Shown here piece by piece: positions 34,045 through 43,033 of a stretch of DNA of 64,000 nucleotides. The stretch's first letter is position 1. Each line of letters opens with the position of its first letter. The stretch spans positions 1 through 64,000 of the forward strand of contig MDLF01000086.1 in the NCBI GenBank assembly GCA_001730095.1, read 5' to 3'. Below the pieces are notes generated by a model. The model saw nothing but the letters and a program-made list of their open reading frames with translations. It made no database searches and was not told where the DNA came from. The translations under genes and the position numbers were made by a program. Source of the stretch: Rhodobacteraceae bacterium (ex Bugula neritina AB1). GTDB taxonomy: Bacteria > Pseudomonadota > Alphaproteobacteria > Rhodobacterales > Rhodobacteraceae.

Positions 34045-34059
34045 GTTCTCTTTTTGTTC
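34045..34059. promoter_or_regulatory. LexA (SOS) box
   Basis: A perfect alphaproteobacterial LexA direct repeat GTTC-N7-GTTC lies 58 bases upstream of imuB and 40 bases upstream of the divergent cytochrome c' gene. imuB is the expected target. Confidence 0.75.
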
Positions 34060-34098
34060 CAAATATATGATTCGGTCAATCCACACAGAGGCCGCGCA

Positions 34099-34575
34099 AT
34101 GACCCTGCATTGGCTCAAAGCCCTCGCCTTCCTCGCGATCCTTGTCGCGCTCGCCGTCGGCACCACGGCACCGGTCACGGCAGACAGCGGTCTCAGCAAA
34201 CAGGTCACCCGGCGCATAACCCTGATGACCACTCAAAAGGCCGCAATGGATGTTCTGACCAGCATGATGGCCGGTCGTACCGCTTTTGACAGAGACACGG
34301 CGCAAACCGCCCGGCGGCAGCTGATCAAAACCACTGGCAGCATCCGCAAACGCTTCAAAAAACACCGGATGGACCCGCGCACCAATGCGCGGCCGCAGAT
34401 CTGGACGGCCTGGGATGACTTCAAGGCCCGCGCAGAAACGACCCGGGCCGCGGCCCGCGATCTCAACACCTGGTCGCTGCCCGGATTGCGCCGCACCCTG
34501 CCCAGCCTGATGCAAAGCTGCCTTAGCTGTCACAAGACCTACCGCAGAGCGCCCAACAGCTTCATCACCCATTGA
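34099..34575 (+). CDS. Cytochrome c' (class II cytochrome c)
   Basis: This 158-residue periplasmic protein has a signal peptide (residues 1-30, LKALAFLAILVALAVGTT), a four-helix body and a C-terminal heme-attachment motif CLSCH at about residue 144, the layout of cytochrome c'. Such proteins bind NO or move electrons in the periplasm. The ATG at 34099 with AGAGG upstream fits better than the longer frame at 34036. It is divergent from imuB with the SOS box between them. Confidence 0.85.
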   Translation: MTLHWLKALAFLAILVALAVGTTAPVTADSGLSKQVTRRITLMTTQKAAMDVLTSMMAGRTAFDRDTAQTARRQLIKTTGSIRKRFKKHRMDPRTNARPQIWTAWDDFKARAETTRAAARDLNTWSLPGLRRTLPSLMQSCLSCHKTYRRAPNSFITH

Positions 34576-34583
34576 ATGGGAGG

Positions 34584-35201
34584 TCAGGCGCCGAACCGCG
34601 CCATGAAGGTCTCGATCGCCCCTGCGACCACCCGCTCGCGCTCGGCTTCCGTGAACTCGGTCTCGACCTTGAAAAGAAACCGCAGAAAGATGTCGGCCTT
34701 GCACAGTTCGATGAACTGCGCCGCAGCCAGATCGGCATCCCCGATCACCAGCTCGCCCCGCTGTGCCGCGGTTTCCATATAGCTGCGGATCTCCTCGTGC
34801 AGCGCCATCGGCCCGCTTTCATAGAACATCGGCCCCAGCTCCGGGAAGCGATCCGCCTCGGCCACGAAGATCCGGAACAGCTGCAGGCTGAACCCGTTCA
34901 GCAGAACCCCATGCACCCGCTCCGCAGCCAACCGCAGCACATCCCGCGGGCCGCAGCAGCCCTCAGCCAGCTCCATCGAGCTGTCCGCCTGCTGCACGCA
35001 GGCCGCGCGCACGACCTCCATGAACAAGACCCGTTTGTCCGGGAAATAGCTGTAAAGCGTTGCCTTGGACACGCCCGCCGCTTTGGCGATATTGTCGACG
35101 CTTGCACCTTCAAACCCATCGGCCAGAAACACCTTGCGCGCACCGTCCAGAACCTGATCGAATTTCCGGCCCGTGCGCAGGATGCTGTCTTGCTGGTTCA
35201 T
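34584..35201 (-). CDS. TetR-family transcriptional regulator
   Basis: This 205-residue protein has an N-terminal TetR DNA-binding domain (VDNIAKAAGVSKATLYSYFPDKRVLF, residues 35-60) and a helical ligand domain of the TetR_C type (FRIFVAEADRFPELGPMFYESG near 110). It is divergent from mbfA across a 146-base gap and may control it or a distant target. No ligand can be inferred. Confidence 0.85.
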   Translation of the reverse strand: MNQQDSILRTGRKFDQVLDGARKVFLADGFEGASVDNIAKAAGVSKATLYSYFPDKRVLFMEVVRAACVQQADSSMELAEGCCGPRDVLRLAAERVHGVLLNGFSLQLFRIFVAEADRFPELGPMFYESGPMALHEEIRSYMETAAQRGELVIGDADLAAAQFIELCKADIFLRFLFKVETEFTEAERERVVAGAIETFMARFGA

Positions 35202-35318
35202 AAACTTCCCTCAGAATACGGGCAGGCAGCCGCATGCTCTGCCTCTAATGTAACCCATGGGGCCTGTTTGCAACAGCTTTACAGCTGCAGTCTTGCGGCA
35301 CCTCGCGAAACCGTTATG

Positions 35319-35335
35319 TTTAGAATAATTCTAAA
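35319..35335 (+). promoter_or_regulatory. Iron control element (Irr box) upstream of mbfA
   Basis: The perfect palindrome TTTAGAA-TAA-TTCTAAA matches the ICE motif bound by Irr, the heme-responsive iron regulator of alphaproteobacteria. It lies only 12 bases before the mbfA start, so bound Irr would block mbfA under iron limitation. Confidence 0.8.
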
Positions 35336-35347
35336 AAGAGGCTCGAG

Positions 35348-36322
35348 ATGCGGTTTTTCACTCAGCGCAAGCGTTTTGCAGATCTGACCGGGCAGGAGGT
35401 TCTTGCCCTGGCGATTTCCTCGGAGGAAGACGACGCCCGGATCTACCGCGGCTATGCCGAACGGCTACGGTCGGACTATCCCGCCTCCGCCGCCATGTTC
35501 GACGGAATGGCCGCCGAGGAAGACGGGCACCGCGCCCAGTTGATCGCCCTGCACGAGACGCGGTTCGGCCCGGCCATCCCGCTGATCCGGCGCGAGCATG
35601 TGGCCGGCTTTTATGCCCGCCGCCCTGTCTGGCTGATGGAAAACCTGAGCCTGGAGCGTATCCGCGCCGAGGCCCGCGCCATGGAGCGTGATGCCGAACG
35701 TTTCTATGCCGCCGCCGCGGCCCGCACCCAGGATGCCGCAACCCGCAAACTGCTGGGCGATCTGGCCGCCGCCGAAGCTGGTCATCAGGCCCGGGCGGGT
35801 GAATTGGAAAACGCGCATCTGGACGAAGGCACCCGCGCAAATGAGGATGCCGCCGCCCATCGCCAATTTGTGCTGACATGGGTGCAGCCGGGGCTCGCAG
35901 GGCTGATGGATGGCTCCGTCTCCACCCTGGCGCCGATTTTTGCCACCGCCTTTGCCACCCAGGACACCTGGACCACCTTTCTGGTCGGCGTCGCGGCCTC
36001 GGTCGGGGCCGGGATCTCGATGGGCTTTACCGAGGCCGCCTCGGATGACGGCGCATTGTCAGGCCGCGGCTCACCGATCAAACGCGGCCTCGCCTCCGGG
36101 ATCATGACCACCCTGGGCGGCCTGGGCCACGCCCTGCCTTACCTCATCCCCGAATTCTGGACCGCCACCACCCTGGCCCTGCTGATTGTCTTTGTCGAAC
36201 TCTGGGCCATAGCCTGGATCCAGAACCGTTACATGCAAACACCCTTCTGGCGCGCCACCATGCAAGTGGTTCTGGGCGGCGCCCTGGTGCTGGGTGCCGG
36301 AGCCCTGATCGGCAGCGGCTAG
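35348..36322 (+). CDS. mbfA: Iron exporter MbfA (rubrerythrin domain fused to VIT1-like transporter)
   Basis: This 324-residue fusion has a cytosolic rubrerythrin/ferritin-like domain (residues 15-155) with paired metal motifs EEDDARIYRGYAERL, EEDGHR and AEAGHQ. A VIT1/CCC1-type membrane domain follows (LTWVQPGLAGLMDGSVSTLAPIFATAF, near 180, and four or five helices). MbfA exports iron and protects against iron and peroxide stress in rhizobia and Agrobacterium. AAGAGG precedes the ATG. The Irr box directly upstream supports the assignment. Confidence 0.92.
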   Translation: MRFFTQRKRFADLTGQEVLALAISSEEDDARIYRGYAERLRSDYPASAAMFDGMAAEEDGHRAQLIALHETRFGPAIPLIRREHVAGFYARRPVWLMENLSLERIRAEARAMERDAERFYAAAAARTQDAATRKLLGDLAAAEAGHQARAGELENAHLDEGTRANEDAAAHRQFVLTWVQPGLAGLMDGSVSTLAPIFATAFATQDTWTTFLVGVAASVGAGISMGFTEAASDDGALSGRGSPIKRGLASGIMTTLGGLGHALPYLIPEFWTATTLALLIVFVELWAIAWIQNRYMQTPFWRATMQVVLGGALVLGAGALIGSG

Positions 36323-36340
36323 GCAGGGGGCAAAGGCGGC

Positions 36341-36523
36341 CCTCCCGCCCGTTCCGGCACAGCCAAAGGCTGCCCCGCCCCGGTTGGGCCCGGCAGCGCT
36401 GACGCGCTGCTGGGCACTCAATGCAACCGGTGGTCTCTGTAGGATCCCCTGCCCTGTGCGCAGCACAGGGCCACGCCCAACTGTGAAGGGCAGTCCCCGG
36501 ACTGCCCATGAACAGGCGGGAGC
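36341..36523 (+). repeat. Dispersed structured repeat, copy 2
   Basis: The ends CCTCCCGCCCGTTC (36341-36354) and GAACAGGCGGGAGC (36510-36523) are inverted. The interior holds a GTTGGGC/GCCCAAC pair and three hairpins: GCAGCGC/GCGCTGC, CCCTGTGC-GCA-GCACAGGG, and GGGCAGTCC/GGACTGCCC. Layout matches copy 1, with different but still pairing stem sequences. Confidence 0.6.
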
Positions 36524-36582
36524 TTCCCTTACAGTCCGAAAAACAGCCTTTGCCAATTGGTCAGCTCTTGTTACCAATCCCC

Positions 36583-37518
36583 ATGGCCGAGATCTTCTTT
36601 CGCACCCTGCCCTTCTTCGCAATCATCGGCCTTGGCTACGGAGCCGGCCGCAGCCGCTTTTTCACCGAGGAAGCCACCGCATATCTCACCAAATTTGTCT
36701 TCTATTTCCCGCTCTCGGCGATGATCTTCGGCTTTGCTGCCAACCTCTCCTTTGCCGAAGTCTTCGATCCTGCGCTGATCCTCGGCTATTTGGCCGGCAC
36801 GCTGGCGGTCTATCTGCTGGTGACAGCTGTCGCCATGGCGCGCGGGCTGGATGTACCGACGACGGCGGTGGAGGCGCAATGTGCGGCCATCGGCAATGTC
36901 GGCTTCCTTGGCCTGCCGATGATGGCGATCCTGTTCGGCCCGGCCTCGGTTGCACCGATGATGGTGGTGCTCAGCGTTGATCTGGTGGTGTTCTCATCGC
37001 TGATCGTCATTCTGATCAACGCAGGCCGCGGCCAGGGCCAAGGATCCAACCTGGGTTTGGCGACCCTGAAGCTCGTTGGGCTGGGCTTGCTGAAGAACCC
37101 GATGATCCTGTCCATTGTCGCAGGCCTTGCCTGGTCAGCCTCAGAGCTGCCGATCCCGGGGCCCGCAAATGATTTCCTGACGATCCTCGGCGGCGCCGCC
37201 ACGCCCGGCGCGCTATTTGCCATCGGTGCCTCGCTGGCTTCAAAATCGGCGGAGCGGGTGCAGGTCGCGGGCTGGCTCAGCTTTGCCAAACTGGTGCTGC
37301 ACCCGACCTGCGTCGCTGTCGCCGTGCTGTGGCTGATCCCGGCAGCGCCGTTCTCTGCCGCCGTTGCCATCGCGGCTGCCTCCCTGCCGGTGGCGGGCAA
37401 TGTCTATATGCTGGCGCAACACTACGGCGTGGCCCCACACCGGGCCTCCGCCGCTATTTTCATTTCTACCGTGGTATCGATCGTCACCGTACCTGCGGTC
37501 ATCGCCTGGGTCTCCTGA
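36583..37518 (+). CDS. AEC-family (auxin-efflux-carrier-like) permease
   Basis: This 311-residue membrane protein has about ten hydrophobic helices in two inverted halves, AEC style: FFRTLPFFAIIGLGYGAGR at the N-terminus, a conserved CAAIGNVGFLGLPMM near 95 and GAATPGALFAIGASLA near 205. Related proteins move dicarboxylates or other organic anions. The ATG at 36583 (MAEIFF) gives the standard N-terminus; the frame is open for 25 more codons into the repeat element. Confidence 0.85.
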   Translation: MAEIFFRTLPFFAIIGLGYGAGRSRFFTEEATAYLTKFVFYFPLSAMIFGFAANLSFAEVFDPALILGYLAGTLAVYLLVTAVAMARGLDVPTTAVEAQCAAIGNVGFLGLPMMAILFGPASVAPMMVVLSVDLVVFSSLIVILINAGRGQGQGSNLGLATLKLVGLGLLKNPMILSIVAGLAWSASELPIPGPANDFLTILGGAATPGALFAIGASLASKSAERVQVAGWLSFAKLVLHPTCVAVAVLWLIPAAPFSAAVAIAAASLPVAGNVYMLAQHYGVAPHRASAAIFISTVVSIVTVPAVIAWVS

Positions 37519-37528
37519 ACCCGCGATT

Positions 37529-37870
37529 TCAGAGCCGGATCACGTAATCCTTGCGAGTGGTCTCGATCACCTCCCAGGTACCGCTGAAACCGGGCCGCAG
37601 GATGAAGCTGTCGCCGGCCGCCAGCGGATATTCACTGCCGTCATCGCTGGTGATCACCGACCGCCCCTGCAGAATTCGGCAGTATTCCCACTCGTCATAA
37701 GAAATCCGCCACTTACCTGGTGTCGACTGCCAGATGCCGCAGTACAGGCCCTCGCGCTCCTCGGCATTCCAGGTGGTAAACACCGGATCGCCAGCAATCA
37801 CTTTCTCCGGCGCCGGGCGCTCCACTTCCGCCTCCGCAGCCTCCGGTGTCAGTCTCAGAAAATCGCTCAT
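37529..37870 (-). CDS. Cupin-domain protein (cupin_3/EutQ-like)
   Basis: This 113-residue single-domain cupin has the two motifs, GKWRISYDEWEYCRILQG and DGSEYPLAAGDSFILRPG. GAGGGAGG is placed eight bases before the ATG at 37870, favouring this start over the longer frame. Members of this group often bind small acids or amines, but the function here is unknown. Confidence 0.8.
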   Translation of the reverse strand: MSDFLRLTPEAAEAEVERPAPEKVIAGDPVFTTWNAEEREGLYCGIWQSTPGKWRISYDEWEYCRILQGRSVITSDDGSEYPLAAGDSFILRPGFSGTWEVIETTRKDYVIRL

Positions 37871-38097
37871 GGCTTTTGCCTCCCTCTTGTCTTGGCTGCG
37901 GACAGTCCCGGTTTTCACCGCTGCTGTCCAGCGCCCCATTGCACATTTGCTGCCACCGCCACGCCGCCGATGCGGATAATGTTTGCGAATTCGCAATCCT
38001 TCTGCCGCAAAAACAAGCATTGCTGCCGCCCTCCCGCTGGACCCTGAGGCCAACTGCGGATAGCGATAGGGCTAACAGATTTTGAGGAGCCTTACCC

Positions 38098-38931
38098 ATG
38101 GAAACCGTTTCCGAGAACCGCGCCTTTGGCGGCACTCAGGGCGTCTACAAACACGCCAGCACCGCAACCGGCTGCGATATGACCTTTGGCCTGTTCCTGC
38201 CGGAGGAAGCCAAAGACGGTCCGGTGCCGGTGCTGTGGTATCTTTCGGGCCTCACCTGCACCCATGAGAACGCCATGACCAAGGCCGGCGCCCAGGCCTG
38301 GTGCGCCGAGCAGGGCATCGCCATCGTCTTCCCCGACACGTCGCCGCGCGGCGAAGGCGTGGCCAACGACGAGGCCTATGACCTGGGCCAGGGCGCGGGC
38401 TTTTATGTGAACGCCACCCAGGACCCCTGGGCGCCGCATTTCCGCATGTGGGACTATGTGGCTGAGGAACTGCCCGCACTCCTGGGGGAGAAATTCGCCA
38501 TCGACCTGGACCGCCAGGCGATCACCGGCCATTCCATGGGCGGCCACGGCGCGCTGACTTTGGCGATGAACCTGCCGGGCCGCTACAAGTCGGTTTCCGC
38601 CTTTGCACCGATCTGCAACCCGACCGCATCGGATTGGGGCCGCAAACAGCTGAGCGCCTATCTGGGCGACGATGAAGCCGCCTGGGCCAAACATGACGCC
38701 ACCCTCATGATGCGCGAAACAGGGTTCGACGGCCCGGTCCTGATCGACACCGGCACCGCCGACCAGTTCATTGACCTCCTGAAACCCGAAGCGCTGGCCC
38801 ATGCGGTGGCCGAACGCCGCCAGCAGGCCACCCTGCGGATGCAGCCGGGCTATGACCACAGCTACTTCTTCGTGTCGACCTTCATGGAGGAGCATGTCTC
38901 CTTCCATGCCGACGCGCTGTACCAAAACTAA
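38098..38931 (+). CDS. fghA: S-formylglutathione hydrolase
   Basis: This 277-residue alpha/beta hydrolase converts S-formylglutathione to formate and glutathione, the second step of glutathione-dependent formaldehyde oxidation. The nucleophile is in ITGHSMGGHGAL near residue 145. The acid and base are provided by DTGTADQF near 220 and PGYDHSYFF near 253, all standard for the esterase D family. GAGGAG precedes the ATG. It could detoxify formaldehyde from the dimethylamine and N-methylglutamate pathways earlier in the window (inference). Confidence 0.93.
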   Translation: METVSENRAFGGTQGVYKHASTATGCDMTFGLFLPEEAKDGPVPVLWYLSGLTCTHENAMTKAGAQAWCAEQGIAIVFPDTSPRGEGVANDEAYDLGQGAGFYVNATQDPWAPHFRMWDYVAEELPALLGEKFAIDLDRQAITGHSMGGHGALTLAMNLPGRYKSVSAFAPICNPTASDWGRKQLSAYLGDDEAAWAKHDATLMMRETGFDGPVLIDTGTADQFIDLLKPEALAHAVAERRQQATLRMQPGYDHSYFFVSTFMEEHVSFHADALYQN

Positions 38932-38949
38932 AGAACGAAGGACGCGGCC

Positions 38950-40446
38950 ATGAGTGACGAATTTGATTATGACCTGATCATCATCGGTTCCGGCCCCTCG
39001 GGCCGCGCCGCTGCCATCCAGGCAGGCAAGCTGCACCGCCGGGTGCTGGTGATCGACCGCAAGGACCGGCTGGGGGGCGTGTCGGTGCACACCGGCACCA
39101 TCCCGTCGAAAACCCTGCGTGAAACCGTGCTGAACCTGTCGGGCTGGCGCGAACGGTCTTTCTATGGCCGCTCCTACCGGGTCAAGGACGACATCCTCGC
39201 CGATGACCTGAAAACCCGCCTGCACCAGACGCTGGATCACGAAGTCGACGTGCTGGAACACCAGTTCAACCGCAACCACGTGGACACGCTGCACGGTCTG
39301 GCGAAATTCATTGGTCCCAATGAGGTCGAGGTCGCGACCGAGGCCGGGGAGACCACCTGCCTGACGGCAGAGAAATTCCTGATCTCCACCGGCACCAAGA
39401 CCTATCGCCCCGACTATGTGCCCTTCAACGGCACCACCATTGTGGATGGCGACGAGTTTCTGGAAATGGCGGAAATCCCGCGCTCGCTGGTGGTGATCGG
39501 CGCCGGCGTCATCGGGGTGGAATATGCCACCATGTTCTCTGCCCTGGACGTGCGCGTCACATTGATCGAACCGCGCGAGACCTTCCTGGATTTCATCGAC
39601 AAACGGCTGATTCAGGAATTCACCCATCAGATCCGTGACAACGGTGTGGACCTGCGACTGGGTTCTGCAGTGGAGACTATCGAGGATGCGGGCGAACATA
39701 TCGAGGTCACGCTGGAAAACGGCCGCCACGTGCGCGCAGAAATGCTGCTGTTTGCAGCCGGGCGCATGGGGGCCACTGCGTCGCTGAATCTCGAGGCCAC
39801 CGGCCTCAAGACCGACCACCGCGGCCGTCTCAGCGTTGACCGCAAGACCTACCAGACCGAGGTGCCGCATATCTATGCCACCGGCGATGTGATCGGCCAC
39901 CCTTCGCTGGCCTCCACCTCGCTGCAGCAGGGCCGGGTTGCCGCCTGCCATGCGCTCGACACGCCGACCATGCCGGAAAGCCCCTGGTATCCCTATGGCA
40001 TCTATTCAGTGCCGGAAATGTCCACCTGCGGCATGTCCGAAGAAGAGCTGAAAGAACGCGGCATTCCTTATGAGGTCGGCGAGGCCCGCTTTCGCGAAAC
40101 CTCGCGCGGCCACATCATGGGGCTGGAGCACGGCATGCTGAAGATGCTGCTGTCCCTCAAAACCCGCCGGGTGCTGGGGGTGCAGATCGTCGGCGAAGGC
40201 GCAACGGAACTGATCCACATCGGACAGGCGGTGATGAACCTCAAGGGTACGGTCGATTACTTCGTGCAGAACACCTTCAACTACCCGACCCTGGCCGAGG
40301 CCTATAAGGTCGCAGGGCTGGACGCCTTCAACCGGATGCCGATCCCGGAAGAATTCAAGGTGAAGAAACCCGCCCGCAAACCCAAGGCCAAACCCGCCCC
40401 CAAGGCGGAAAAGCCTGCCGAAGCGGACAAGAAGGCCGCCGAGTGA
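38950..40446 (+). CDS. sthA: Soluble NAD(P)+ transhydrogenase
   Basis: This 498-residue flavoprotein of the dihydrolipoamide-dehydrogenase fold interconverts NADH and NADPH. FAD binding starts at [20 protein letters not shown]. Position 50-63 reads [14 protein letters not shown]: the redox CxxxxC pair of related disulfide reductases is absent, the mark of SthA. An NAD-binding [13 protein letters not shown] lies near 182. A C-terminal tail of about 28 residues rich in Lys, Pro and Ala ([18 protein letters not shown]) exceeds the 466-residue E. coli enzyme. The stop overlaps the next start by four bases. Confidence 0.92.
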   Translation: MSDEFDYDLIIIGSGPSGRAAAIQAGKLHRRVLVIDRKDRLGGVSVHTGTIPSKTLRETVLNLSGWRERSFYGRSYRVKDDILADDLKTRLHQTLDHEVDVLEHQFNRNHVDTLHGLAKFIGPNEVEVATEAGETTCLTAEKFLISTGTKTYRPDYVPFNGTTIVDGDEFLEMAEIPRSLVVIGAGVIGVEYATMFSALDVRVTLIEPRETFLDFIDKRLIQEFTHQIRDNGVDLRLGSAVETIEDAGEHIEVTLENGRHVRAEMLLFAAGRMGATASLNLEATGLKTDHRGRLSVDRKTYQTEVPHIYATGDVIGHPSLASTSLQQGRVAACHALDTPTMPESPWYPYGIYSVPEMSTCGMSEEELKERGIPYEVGEARFRETSRGHIMGLEHGMLKMLLSLKTRRVLGVQIVGEGATELIHIGQAVMNLKGTVDYFVQNTFNYPTLAEAYKVAGLDAFNRMPIPEEFKVKKPARKPKAKPAPKAEKPAEADKKAAE

Positions 40447-40907
40447 CCGCGCTTTACATCGACGCCGACGCCTGCCCGGTCAAACAGGAGGCCGAGCGGG
40501 TCGCCACCCGCCATGGGGTGCGCATGTTCGTGGTCTCCAATGGCGGGCTGCGCCCCTCGCAGAACCCGCTGGTGGAAACCGTGATTGTGTCCGAGGGCGC
40601 CGATGTGGCCGACATGTGGATCGCTGAGCGCTGCGGCCCCGGCGACGTGGTGGTGACGGGCGACATCCCCCTTGCAGCCAAATGCATCGAGGCTGGCGCC
40701 CGCGTGCTGCGCCACAACGGCGAGCGGTTTACTGAGGCCAACATCGGCCAGCAACTGGCGATGCGCGACCTGATGGCCGACCTGCGCGCCGCCAACCCGC
40801 TGGGCGCAGGCGGCAGCGGCAAAGGTTTCACCAAGGCCGACCGCTCCCGCTTTCTGGATGCGCTGGAACGCGAACTGCGTGCGGCCAAAGTTCAACGGCT
40901 GCCGTAG
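40443..40907 (+). CDS. YaiI/YqxD family protein (DUF188)
   Basis: This 154-residue protein begins with the PIN-like family signature [17 protein letters not shown] and has [22 protein letters not shown] near residue 57. These motifs fit a PIN-domain nuclease fold, but the biological role is not settled. The GTG start overlaps the sthA stop (GTGA), implying coupled translation. Confidence 0.88.
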   Translation: MTALYIDADACPVKQEAERVATRHGVRMFVVSNGGLRPSQNPLVETVIVSEGADVADMWIAERCGPGDVVVTGDIPLAAKCIEAGARVLRHNGERFTEANIGQQLAMRDLMADLRAANPLGAGGSGKGFTKADRSRFLDALERELRAAKVQRLP

Positions 40908-40915
40908 AAAGCTGG

Positions 40916-41566
40916 TCAGGCGCTCACGTCAACTCTGTAGAAATGCATGTTCGATGCCCCCACGGCTTCAGCTTTCTCTCTAAACTCCTCAGAGCACAGA
41001 ACATGCATAGTCTTCGCATCCCGCCAGATATGGGCACCGTTGACAGCTTCAGCATTCAGGACACCGCTGCCCGCAAGCGCAAAGTAAACGGAACCGTCCT
41101 TCCGCGAAAGCTGTCGTACATCTGATAGGTCCGGGTCCCAGCTATCGATCGTTTTGACAACGTTTGAAAAGAAGTACTGTGATCCGTCAAGCTCCCGCTT
41201 AAAAACATCATCCCAAATTTTGCCCGCCTGAATAAACTCGCAGCAACCCGGATAGTCGCGCTGGATGAGTTCCACCAAAGGCCTTCTTAACAAAGGTGGA
41301 GACGCCGCTGGATTGAACGAAAACTGGCCGATCACATCCGGAAGCTCTTCAACTTTTGGCCGGACGACCAGGATCACCTTCGGAAGCTCTTTGCGCACGT
41401 CATTGCTGAACGTCGGCACGTCCTGGTACGCCATGTAAATGAGTTCTTTTGAGGGTATCCAGCTCCCCTCTGGCCAAGGGTAAGATTCGCCATTCCTGGA
41501 ACTGACAAAATAGGAGATGCTGCGGCGGTCCCGGGTGCCAGCCATTACGGGAAAATAATAATTCAT
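40916..41566 (-). CDS. Imm11-like (DUF1629) immunity-type protein
   Basis: This 216-residue protein has a C-terminal half (YFFSNVVKTIDSWDPDLS, then HIWRDAKTMHVLCSEEFREKAEAVGASNMHFYRV) resembling the DUF1629/Imm11 immunity family found beside polymorphic or type VI toxins. The GC content by eye is clearly lower than in neighbours, suggesting recent transfer. No toxin gene is adjacent. The ATG at 41566 lacks a clear ribosome site; a TTG at 41608 would add 14 residues. Family call is tentative. Confidence 0.55.
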   Translation of the reverse strand: MNYYFPVMAGTRDRRSISYFVSSRNGESYPWPEGSWIPSKELIYMAYQDVPTFSNDVRKELPKVILVVRPKVEELPDVIGQFSFNPAASPPLLRRPLVELIQRDYPGCCEFIQAGKIWDDVFKRELDGSQYFFSNVVKTIDSWDPDLSDVRQLSRKDGSVYFALAGSGVLNAEAVNGAHIWRDAKTMHVLCSEEFREKAEAVGASNMHFYRVDVSA

Positions 41567-41763
41567 GATCTGACGCCAATAGTTCTGAACACAATTTAAG
41601 TTCTTCAACTAACAGTTCAACTCCCGCTCGGACAAGCCCGTCTCGTCCTAAGCGACTTCTCAGAAAACTTCACGATTTCCGGACGCTGCCCCATTGCCAG
41701 TTCCCGGCATTTGCGCCACTGATTTGCTGCACACCCCACGACTGATCCCGGCGGAGCTGTCCG

Positions 41764-42726
41764 ATGAACAAGCAGGCGCAGGTCAATATCTTCGGCCTGT
41801 TTGCCGCGGTCGGCGCAGGTATTGCCTTCTCCGTCGTCGACATGATCTTCAAATTCCTGTCGGGCGATTATCCGCTCTATGAAGTTGTGCTGTTCCGCTC
41901 GGTTGTGGCGATGATCGTGATGCTGGCTATCATCGTTCCGCTGGAAGGCGGCTACCACCTGTTGCGCACCCATCAGCCGAAACTGCACCTGCTGCGCTGT
42001 TTCGTGGTGTTCTTTGCCAATATCTGCTTCTTCACCGGTCTCACCCTGCTGCCGCTGGCAGAGGCAGTGGCGATAGCCTTTGCCACCCCGCTGATCGTCA
42101 CCGCCCTGTCGGCGCTGTTCCTGGGCGAACGCCCCGGTCCCTGGCGCTGGGGCGCAGTATGTGCTGGTTTTCTGGGGGTTCTCATCATCATGCGCCCCGG
42201 CGTGGGGACGTTTCAGCCCGCCGCCCTGCTGCCGTTCCTGGGCGCCTGCGGCTATGCCACCCTGCATGTTCTGACCCGCCGGGCAGGCAGCAGCGAAGCC
42301 GGCGCCACGCTCGCATTCTATCCAGTGCTGGGCTTCCTTGTGCTGAGCTCTCTGGCCGGGCTTGCCTTTGGCGACGGGCGCTTTGCCACTGGCAGCAGCC
42401 CTGCCTTCGACTTCCTCCTGCGCGCCTGGGTCTGGCCCGCCCCCGACGACTGGCCCTATCTGATCGGCGCAGGCCTTGCAGGTTCGGCAGGCGGCTATCT
42501 GGTCAGCCAGGCCTACCGCATGAACGAAGCCGCTCTGGCCGCCCCGTTTGAATATATCGCCATGCCAATGTCGGTTCTGTGGGGCCTCCTGATCTTCCGC
42601 GAATGGCCGGATCTGGCTGTCTGGTCCGGCAGCGCCCTGATCATTGCTTCAGGCCTGGTCTCAGTCTGGAGCGAGACCCGCAAGAACCGTCCTGCCCCGC
42701 GTCCGCGCCCGCGGACAGAAGGATAG
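41764..42726 (+). CDS. DMT-superfamily (EamA) transporter
   Basis: This 320-residue membrane protein has ten hydrophobic helices arranged as two EamA repeats (FGLFAAVGAGIAFSVVDMIFKFL at the start; GACGYATLHVLTRRAG near 160 opens the second repeat). GGCGGAG precedes the ATG. The substrate is unknown; relatives export amino acids or metabolites. It is followed four bases later by the HAD remnant and may start the OCD-hydrolase operon. Confidence 0.85.
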   Translation: MNKQAQVNIFGLFAAVGAGIAFSVVDMIFKFLSGDYPLYEVVLFRSVVAMIVMLAIIVPLEGGYHLLRTHQPKLHLLRCFVVFFANICFFTGLTLLPLAEAVAIAFATPLIVTALSALFLGERPGPWRWGAVCAGFLGVLIIMRPGVGTFQPAALLPFLGACGYATLHVLTRRAGSSEAGATLAFYPVLGFLVLSSLAGLAFGDGRFATGSSPAFDFLLRAWVWPAPDDWPYLIGAGLAGSAGGYLVSQAYRMNEAALAAPFEYIAMPMSVLWGLLIFREWPDLAVWSGSALIIASGLVSVWSETRKNRPAPRPRPRTEG

Positions 42727-42730
42727 CGCC

Positions 42731-43033
42731 ATGGCAGCAAAAGCCGTCGCCTCTGACCTTGGTGGCATGCTGATCGAATGGGAGCCGGAACAGCATCCCG
42801 CCTGGTCCGGGGGCATCCGCTGGTGGCACGACTGCCGACTGCAAATGGGTCTGCGCGGCTGTGACCGCGCATTTGTCTCCATGCATCTGAAATGCATCAA
42901 GCCAGAGCCGGAAATCTATGCCATTCTGGCGCGCAAAACCGGGGGGACGCCGGGCCGGCTGGTGCAGGCGGCTCAGCTGACGAAACCAGAAGCGGCCGGA
43001 GTCGGCACAGCAGTAAGGACCAAGATCACATGA
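42731..43033 (+). pseudogene. Internally deleted HAD-family hydrolase remnant
   Basis: This 100-codon frame keeps the start of a HAD hydrolase (SDLGGMLIEWEPEQ in place of DxGxVLxxW, lacking the second catalytic Asp). It then jumps to the late motif (HLKCIKPEPEIYAILARKTG in place of KPDPxIYxLxLxRxG) and ends with a worn copy of the fourth motif (LVQAAQLTKPEAAGVGTAV, acidic residues lost). The domain is normally about 200 residues. The stop overlaps the next gene's ATG (ATGA), so it may persist as a translational leader. Confidence 0.6.

Noticed and set aside
38092-39951. A 619-codon open frame opposite fghA and sthA
   Set aside because: It is entirely antisense to two firmly identified genes and shows no domain.
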